Part shown: positions 63,758-64,000 of the stretch, piece by piece
How the letters are laid out: the number at the start of each line of letters is the position of its first letter
Position numbering within the stretch: the first letter of the stretch is position 1
Assembly: GCA_963759115.1 (NCBI GenBank)
Contig: CAVWXT010000006.1
Coordinates: forward strand, 372,001-436,000
Direction of reading: 5' to 3'
Source: CAVWXT01 sp963759115
GTDB taxonomy: Bacteria; Planctomycetota; Planctomycetia; Pirellulales; Thermoguttaceae
DNA length: 64,000 nucleotides
Notes under the pieces: model-generated
The model's input: the letters and a program-made list of their open reading frames with translations, nothing else
The model's database searches: none
Told to the model about the DNA's origin: nothing
Translations under genes and position numbers: made by a program

Positions 63758-64000
63758 TCAATTGAGCAGGACGATGGCGGGTCGAAACTCCTTGGCTGGC
63801 TGGGGGTAATGGCGATGCTTGGGCTTCTTTTTCTCCCAGCGACTCATTTTTCTCTTGATCACGCGTGGGTTGACGCGGTTGCGTCGATCAGGAAGGATCT
63901 GCTCGCCGATTTCTTCGAGCAGGGCTTTGTACCAATTTCGCAGGCCGCACCGGCCTTTGGGGCATTCGGGCAGTCGGCATCGCAAGATTTTGGCTCTTCC
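63758..64000 (-). CDS. IS4-type transposase, C-terminal end (cut by window)
   Basis: The frame runs off the right edge. The last ~80 residues, RNRVNPRVIKRKMSRWEKKK and PKHRHYPQPAKEF then stop, equal the end of IS4-family transposases (NPRVVKRKM block followed by HRxxPQP). It is a different family member from the 61572 element, so two IS elements lie side by side, with the 63727 end only 30 bases away. Confidence 0.8.
   Translation of the reverse strand, partial: GRAKILRCRLPECPKGRCGLRNWYKALLEEIGEQILPDRRNRVNPRVIKRKMSRWEKKKPKHRHYPQPAKEFRPAIVLLN

Overview
The window is GC-rich chromosomal DNA from a planctomycete, most likely of the Pirellulales type. This rests on gene content: a secreted giant protein opening with the LEPLEDRRLL-type N-terminal motif, a Tat-exported DUF1501 protein, PQQ-propeller and DUF4838 secreted proteins, a WD40/TPR remnant of the kind attached to planctomycete Ser/Thr kinases, an ECF sigma factor overlapping a membrane-anchored partner, and many intergenic palindromes. 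No rRNA, tRNA or CRISPR array was seen.

Layout. 1-6.7 kb: gene-poor DNA with a 256-bp duplicated segment, many palindromes and a small replication-like module (HTH protein, small protein, primase-like protein). 6.7-18 kb: secreted sialidase-like protein, small proteins, GH42 beta-galactosidase, exonuclease III, RluA-type pseudouridine synthase, RNase II-family nuclease, Hsp20, and three copies or remnants of one small winged-helix-like gene. 18.4-30 kb: a minus-strand block with a STAS protein, an ~8.3-kb gene for a beta-helix/Ig/sedolisin protein, a receiver-like protein lacking its phospho-acceptor Asp, and a sigma-54 activator; three copies of a ~108-nt structured element lie in this block. 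30-33.4 kb: an ISAzo13-like element between two truncated genes. 33.6-37.5 kb: clpX, two membrane proteins and a DUF1501 gene. 38-48 kb: minus-strand sugar/acid-sugar genes (four-carbon acid sugar kinase, Asp/Glu racemase family, PQQ propeller, SGNH hydrolase, lactonase, DUF4838). 48.4-54 kb: plus-strand genes (tandem Cys-motif protein, cysC, two BON proteins, ECF sigma factor with partner, thioesterase). 54-59.7 kb: glycolate oxidase glcF, glcE and glcD, with a ParE-type toxin-antitoxin pair between glcE and glcD. 59.7-64 kb: two complete IS elements around a MTH1187-family gene, and a third, cut-off transposase.

Two themes stand out. First, palindromic repeat elements lie in frame inside conserved genes (glcD, glcE, the DUF1501 gene), much like Rickettsia palindromic elements, and related palindromes fill the intergenic DNA. 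Second, about 18 loci carry single-base frameshifts, including the normally essential clpX with five. Many of these are an extra T in CTG (CTTG) or an extra A in CAG (CAAG), so systematic sequencing or assembly error is likely and pseudogene calls here should be read with that in mind. Coordinates of frameshifted genes below cover the repaired gene.
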